NCBI GenBank assembly: GCA_964058845.1
Contig: CAXKVR010000068.1
Span: forward strand, 22,166 to 86,165
DNA: 64,000 nt
From: Carex sylvatica
Taxonomy: Eukaryota > Streptophyta > Magnoliopsida > Poales > Cyperaceae
Direction of reading: 5' to 3'
This document shows positions 59,514 to 64,000 of this stretch, one piece after another. Both the position numbers and the translations under genes were made by a program. Position 1 is the stretch's first letter. Each line of letters begins with the position of its first letter. The notes under the pieces were generated by a model. The model was not told the DNA's origin. It searched no databases and saw only the letters and a program-made list of their open reading frames with translations.

Positions 59514-60972
59514 GCACATATAGATAACACAAGTTTTTGGCACAAACCATTATAATTTTTAACTGTACATTTCACAATATGAAAATTATTTCTAGAGCGT
59601 CACAATGATGCGGAGGCACATCAGAGTGATTTGTTGATTTGAAATAAAAAAGAAGTTGGTTTCCATGTCTTAGCGACAATTTATTTTACCCGTCAGAACA
59701 TGTTTAGGATTGTCCCAATTATTACGATTCAGTTAAATTTTATTTGATTACCAGTAATGCAATTTTTTTCGATTGGTATATCCATGGCGTGCTTCAAATA
59801 CTGAATAAAGACTGGTACAGGAGTGTAGTGGTATTTTATTCTTTGTCCCAGTTTCTATTATTTTGCTATTGTGACATTGGAGGAAGTATTATTATTGAAG
59901 CAGCAATTATGGGTGAAACCATACTGGTAACTAATTGACAGTAAAGTAAGAGCATCATCATGTGTTTGATTGCATATCCAAAAAAAAGTGGAACACAATT
60001 TTAAAGGACTTCTCTAGTTCAATTCGTATAAATTTCTCAGAACATTGAAGCTCATATCACATTGCGTGCCAGAATTAACCGAAGAAATATATATGAGAAT
60101 CATCACGGAGAAAATTTTGAATTAAATCAATATTATATTAAGAGAAATATAACTGATGCTTTTGTATATTATTTTTTTTAGAAAGGAATAGCTTTCATGC
60201 CCCTATTCATGTATTAATTCACAGCTGCTAGTTTGGTCGGACAAAAGGAGATATAATGGACAAGTTGAAAGGAGGTGCTGAGAGAAGGAGAGCAGCCCAA
60301 GCAAAACCCCACAACAAATCTCTTAATAAAACTCTTAAAAAAACAATTCATGCAATAAATTTCAGTACATTTCAACACAACATATTTGAACGGCTAAAAT
60401 TTGTAAAAGTCACAGCCTAAACTTACTACAGGAGCTGTCTCTCACAGGAATTCGCATCCTCTGAGATATCTCATATGGTGCGTGACTTTCTGGAAAATCT
60501 CAACAGTCCAACTACGTCCAGCACAAATCTCAAAGCTCAAATAATAGTTGCCCCCATGCTATCTCCGAATAGGAACCGGACATGTCAGTCACACAAAATA
60601 TGAGATATCTCAGAGAATACGCACTCCACTCACAGGTCACAGCTCAGTATGCAGCCGGCATTTTTTAGTAGTCTTTTCCATTAGAAGTTCTATTTACTGA
60701 TCTTACCCATAATACTGACACTACAGAGTCAAGCAACAAGGAATGTAATTCAGCTACAAACATTCAATAGCCAGATTAATCCAATTTAAAGAGAGAGATC
60801 AAAGGTATTGATATGGGGAAATATATACGACTTTTATCCACTTCATATAACAAACTAGCTTCCAATCTAGTTATATAAAGGGGTACAGGTCTGATCTGAT
60901 CATCTTTCCCAATCCCTTTGGCTTAATTTCAACCAAAAAAAAAAAAAAAATCTAAGTGCCAATCAAATCAGA
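59514..60972 (-). repeat. Left arm of a large inverted repeat: F-box 3' flank without its gene
   Basis: Reverse complement of 62478-63808 over most of its length. The outer limit is near ATAGATAACACAAG and the inner limit near GTGCCAATCAAA. It also matches the 3' flank of gene C (37120-38035) in the same orientation. It is longer than the right arm largely because of the MITE at 60448-60628. No F-box exon is attached at its inner end. Confidence 0.75.
60448..60628. mobile_element. Small MITE present in only one arm
   Basis: Flanked by CTCACAG at 60441-60447 and 60629-60635. The inner ends are inverted (TCTGAGATATCTCATAT and ATATGAGATATCTCAGA). The other arm (about 62790-62810) shows the empty site, CCCTCACAGGTC in reverse complement. 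Confidence 0.8.
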
Positions 60973-61269
60973 TAGGAAACTCAGATTGTTTTGGCAAATG
61001 CTTGTATTGTAATGAAAAATAAAAACAAATTTGAAAAAAAAAATTATCTTATCAAAAAATGATGTTATGACAAAAAAATTGACCACTTAATTTTTGTTGC
61101 TTTTGTAAATTTTTTAAAGTACTTGGTACATTACTTTTAATGTTCTTCACTATTCTTTATTTGTAGTCTTGTTGCACAATTCTTTTCTGTCTGAGAAATT
61201 ATAATTTCTGAAAAATCTTAATGGGCTGGGCCAGATATAAGGCCTTGAGCGTCATGAGAAAATGAGGTT

Positions 61270-61862
61270 ACATTAGAAGCGGGACCTTAGCACAAGTGAG
61301 GAGCCAACTAGGGTTTAAGAAGCGGTAGAACAATGAGGGTTTTACTCCGGTGGTAAGCTACGAATTGGAGAGACACTGTGAGTGTGAGAGAGAGAAGAAG
61401 AATCATTTTCGCTGAGGTTTGAGAAGCGGTAGAAGGTGGTACGCTACAAATTGGAGAGAGAGAGAGAGAGGGGGTTTTTTTAGGTGAGAGAAGTAACAAG
61501 ATTCTTTGTACGATAGAACTCCTTTCTTGAGAGTCTGAAGCTGAAGGTTCAATTCTAGAATCCGGGACACACCTTGCTGATTCTGAGAGCAGATGTTCTG
61601 GTATGTACATTTTTTGTGTTTCTGGTTTGATTTCTGTTTTTCTTACTGATTCTGGTACTAGACTGGTTCATAACAGAGCCAAGGTCAAATACAAGAGCCC
61701 AGACAAGATGTTTCAGGAGATGTTTTGTTCCAGTGTGAGTATCTTGAGACAGTCAAAATCTGTAATAAGTGGGGGCATAAATTGTCTAGCGAGCTGATCA
61801 ATGCTATGATGAAGACTTTGGGCATATATGTAAAGAAAATAGGGAATATGATCATAGTGTAG
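61270..61862 (+). pseudogene. Orphan terminal exon of an F-box/FBD gene
   Basis: 61677-61862 is an undamaged third exon: acceptor AACAG|AGC, then an FBD-like reading ([12 protein letters not shown] to KKIGNMIIV) of 61 codons and a stop. No F-box, LRR or exon 2 lies upstream. Instead about 61270-61600 is GA-rich, promoter- or leader-like DNA. The exon most resembles exon 3 of gene A. Either a truncated copy or, less likely, part of a new chimeric transcript. Confidence 0.65.
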
Positions 61863-62477
61863 TATGTTATTATCTTAGTTAGTTTGTCAAACATCCCTTG
61901 TAATGCCTGACAAGTTATGTTTGGGTATGGATTTCTTTTTAATGTTGAAGTTGGTATTGTTAACATATTTTGAGACTGGCTTTATGTCTTTGGTGTATTG
62001 ACTATTGAACCCTAAACGCATTTTCTGCCATTTTTGTTACAGCAGCGGTCTCTGGCATTAATGGAGTTATGTTGATCAGAGTATTTGATTTCATCGTATA
62101 TATGTTGATATTAATAATGGCACATGTGCTGCCGTAATAGAGTCGCATATATAAAGCTATTTTCTTCCTCTTTTGTATGGTTTTATTTTAGCAGGTATGT
62201 GTCATTCTTAGCTCTGTAGTTGGTTCAATGTTTTTCTGGTAAAATTGGTAATCATTGTTAAGGTGTCAGGTATGCGTCTGTCGTCCAAATAAGATGTTTT
62301 GCTTATGGAAGGGAGCTCCAGGAATATGCACAAGTCTTAAGATATCCCATGTAATACCTACCATTCTTAATTTCCTTCTGATTTGAGTGTCTAATTTACC
62401 CCTATATTTATACTTTCTTTGACAGTCGCATATCTTCCATTAAGTTATGCAAAAGGACTAAAATTCCCTAGCAATTG
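61863..62477. other. 3' flank of the orphan exon
   Basis: The first 100 bases match the 3' flank of gene A (TTATGTTTGGGTATGGATT). No gene beyond. Confidence 0.45.
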
Positions 62478-63808
62478 ATTGGCACTTAGATTTTTTTTTT
62501 TTTTTTTTTTATTGAAATTAAGCCGAAGGGATTGGGAAAGATGATCTGATCAGACCTGTACCCCCTTCTATAACTAGATTGGAAACTAGTTTGTTATATG
62601 AAGTGGATAAAAGTCGTATATATTTCCCCATGTCAATACCTTTGGATTAATCTGGCTATTGAATGTTTGTAGCTGAATTACATTCCTTGTTGCTTGACTC
62701 TGTAGTGTCAATATTATTGGTAAGATCAGTAAATAGAAATTTCAATGGGAAAGACTACTAAAAAATGCCGGCTGCATACTGAGCTTTGACCTGTGAGGGA
62801 CAGCTCCTGTAATAAGTTTAGGCTTTGACTTGTATGGAAATTGTGTGTACTTCACAAAGGTTTTACAAATTTTAGCCGTTCAAATATGTTGTGTTGAAAT
62901 GTACTGAAATTTATTGCATGAATTGTTTTTTTTTTAAGAGTTTTATTAAGAGATTTGTTGTGGGGTTTTGCTTGGGCTGCTCTCCTTGTTCTCTTAGCAC
63001 CTCCTTTCAACTTGTCCATTATATCTCCTTTTGTCCGACCAAACTAGCAGCTTTGAATTAATACATGAATAGGGGCATGAAAGCTATTCCTTTCTAAAAA
63101 AAAATAATACATAGAAGCAGCAGTTATATTTCTCTTAATCTAATATTGATTTAATTCAAAATCTTCTCGGTGATGATTCTCATATATATTTCTTAGGTTA
63201 ACTCTGGCATGCAATGTGATATGAGCTTCAATGTTCTGAGAAATTTATAAGAATTGAACTAGTGAAGTCCTTTAAAGTTGTATTTCACATTTTTTGGATA
63301 TGCAATTAAACACATGATGATGCTCTTACTTTACTGTCAATTAGTTACCAGTATGGTTTCACCCATCATTGCTGCTTCAATAATCTCCCAGTATAAACAC
63401 AAAGTGAGACCAACTGCAGCTGCGACTGCAATGTCAGAATAGCAAAATAATAGAAACTGTGACAAAGTATAAAATACCAGTACACACCTGTACCAGTCTT
63501 TTTTCAGTATCTGAAGCACGCCAAGGATATGCAGTTGCAATAATTTGCATTACTGGTAATAAAATAAAATTTAACTGAATCGTAATAATTGGGACAATCC
63601 TAAACATGTTCTGATGGGTAAAATAAATAATCTTCTCTTTGAAATTGTCGCTAAGACATGGAAACCAACTTCTTTTTCATTTCAAATCAACAAATCACTC
63701 TCTGATGTGCCTCCGCATCATTGTGACGCTCTAGAAATAATTTTCATATTGTGAAATGTACAGTTAAAAATTATAATGATTTGTGCCAAAAACTTGTGTT
63801 ATCTATAT
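62478..63808 (+). repeat. Right arm of the large inverted repeat: F-box 3' flank
   Basis: Reverse complement of 59514-60972 and collinear with the gene A flank (6240-6383 and 16812-17870). It begins near a T run that looks like a reversed poly-A tail (about 62492-62511) and ends near CTTGTGTTATCTATATG. No gene. 63809-64000 shows nothing recognisable. Confidence 0.75.
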
Positions 63809-64000
63809 GTGTTAAAAAGAATACGCAGGTGCAAGTCAGCTAGCTAATTCGTTCATCTATACAACTTTTGTAATGTTTTCACAAACAACATGACAGGAAA
63901 AGTATTTATACCAACAGATGAAATATATTGTAAATCAAACAAATTCTGATTGTACAGAAAAAAAAACAGCAGATTTGTTCATCTATCAATTTTTGGGTGA

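Noticed and set aside
61308..61610. 100-codon minus-strand frame
   Set aside because: Low-complexity Ser/Leu-rich reading of a GA-rich leader-like region; no domain.

Overview
This window is nuclear DNA of a flowering plant, most likely a eudicot; I cannot name the species. The evidence is a family of intron-containing F-box/LRR/FBD genes, a BRI1-like leucine-rich-repeat receptor, a Tekay-type chromovirus retrotransposon primed by initiator Met-tRNA, plant L1-type LINE fragments, and many hAT-like and Mutator-like MITEs. The background is very AT-rich. The boundaries, target-site duplications and splice sites given here were read by eye.

The dominant theme is an F-box cluster. Three members look complete on the minus strand (38.0-40.4, 46.6-48.8 and 52.4-54.7 kb) and one on the plus strand (3.7-6.1 kb). 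All share one plan: a long first exon of about 320 codons (F-box plus LRRs), a short second exon of 52-65 codons, and a third exon of about 60 codons with the FBD-like tail. Every intron is phase 0. Around them lie decayed relatives: an internally deleted copy whose 3' end carries a MITE (30.9-31.9 kb), a copy with a single frameshift (56.9-59.0 kb), an orphan third exon (61.7 kb), and two heavily degraded pieces (19.0-19.4 and 45.2-45.5 kb). The 3' flanks of these genes were duplicated with them. One flank lies alone in inverted orientation, forming a large inverted repeat at 59.5-63.8 kb around the orphan exon.

Layout: 0.8-2.5 kb is a composite foldback MITE. 3.7-6.1 kb is F-box gene A. 6.38-16.81 kb is a complete, very young Ty3/gypsy Tekay element inserted in the 3' flank of gene A. 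17-22 kb is a patchwork of hAT/MITE/LINE debris and an F-box remnant. 22.4-24.7 kb is a single-exon BRI1-like receptor protein that keeps an island domain but has no kinase. 25-30 kb is gene-poor hAT and LINE debris. 30.1-31.9 kb is the MITE plus F-box pseudogene B. 32.5-37 kb holds LINE fragments and a hAT MITE. 38-55 kb holds F-box genes C, D and E with MITEs and a LINE fragment between them. 55-64 kb holds a MITE, pseudogene F, and the inverted repeat with the orphan exon.

Functionally, the F-box proteins are predicted substrate adaptors of SCF (SKP1-Cullin-F-box) ubiquitin ligases. Their number, similarity and mixture of intact and broken copies suggest birth-and-death evolution. The receptor is a predicted plasma-membrane LRR protein with no visible partner gene here.
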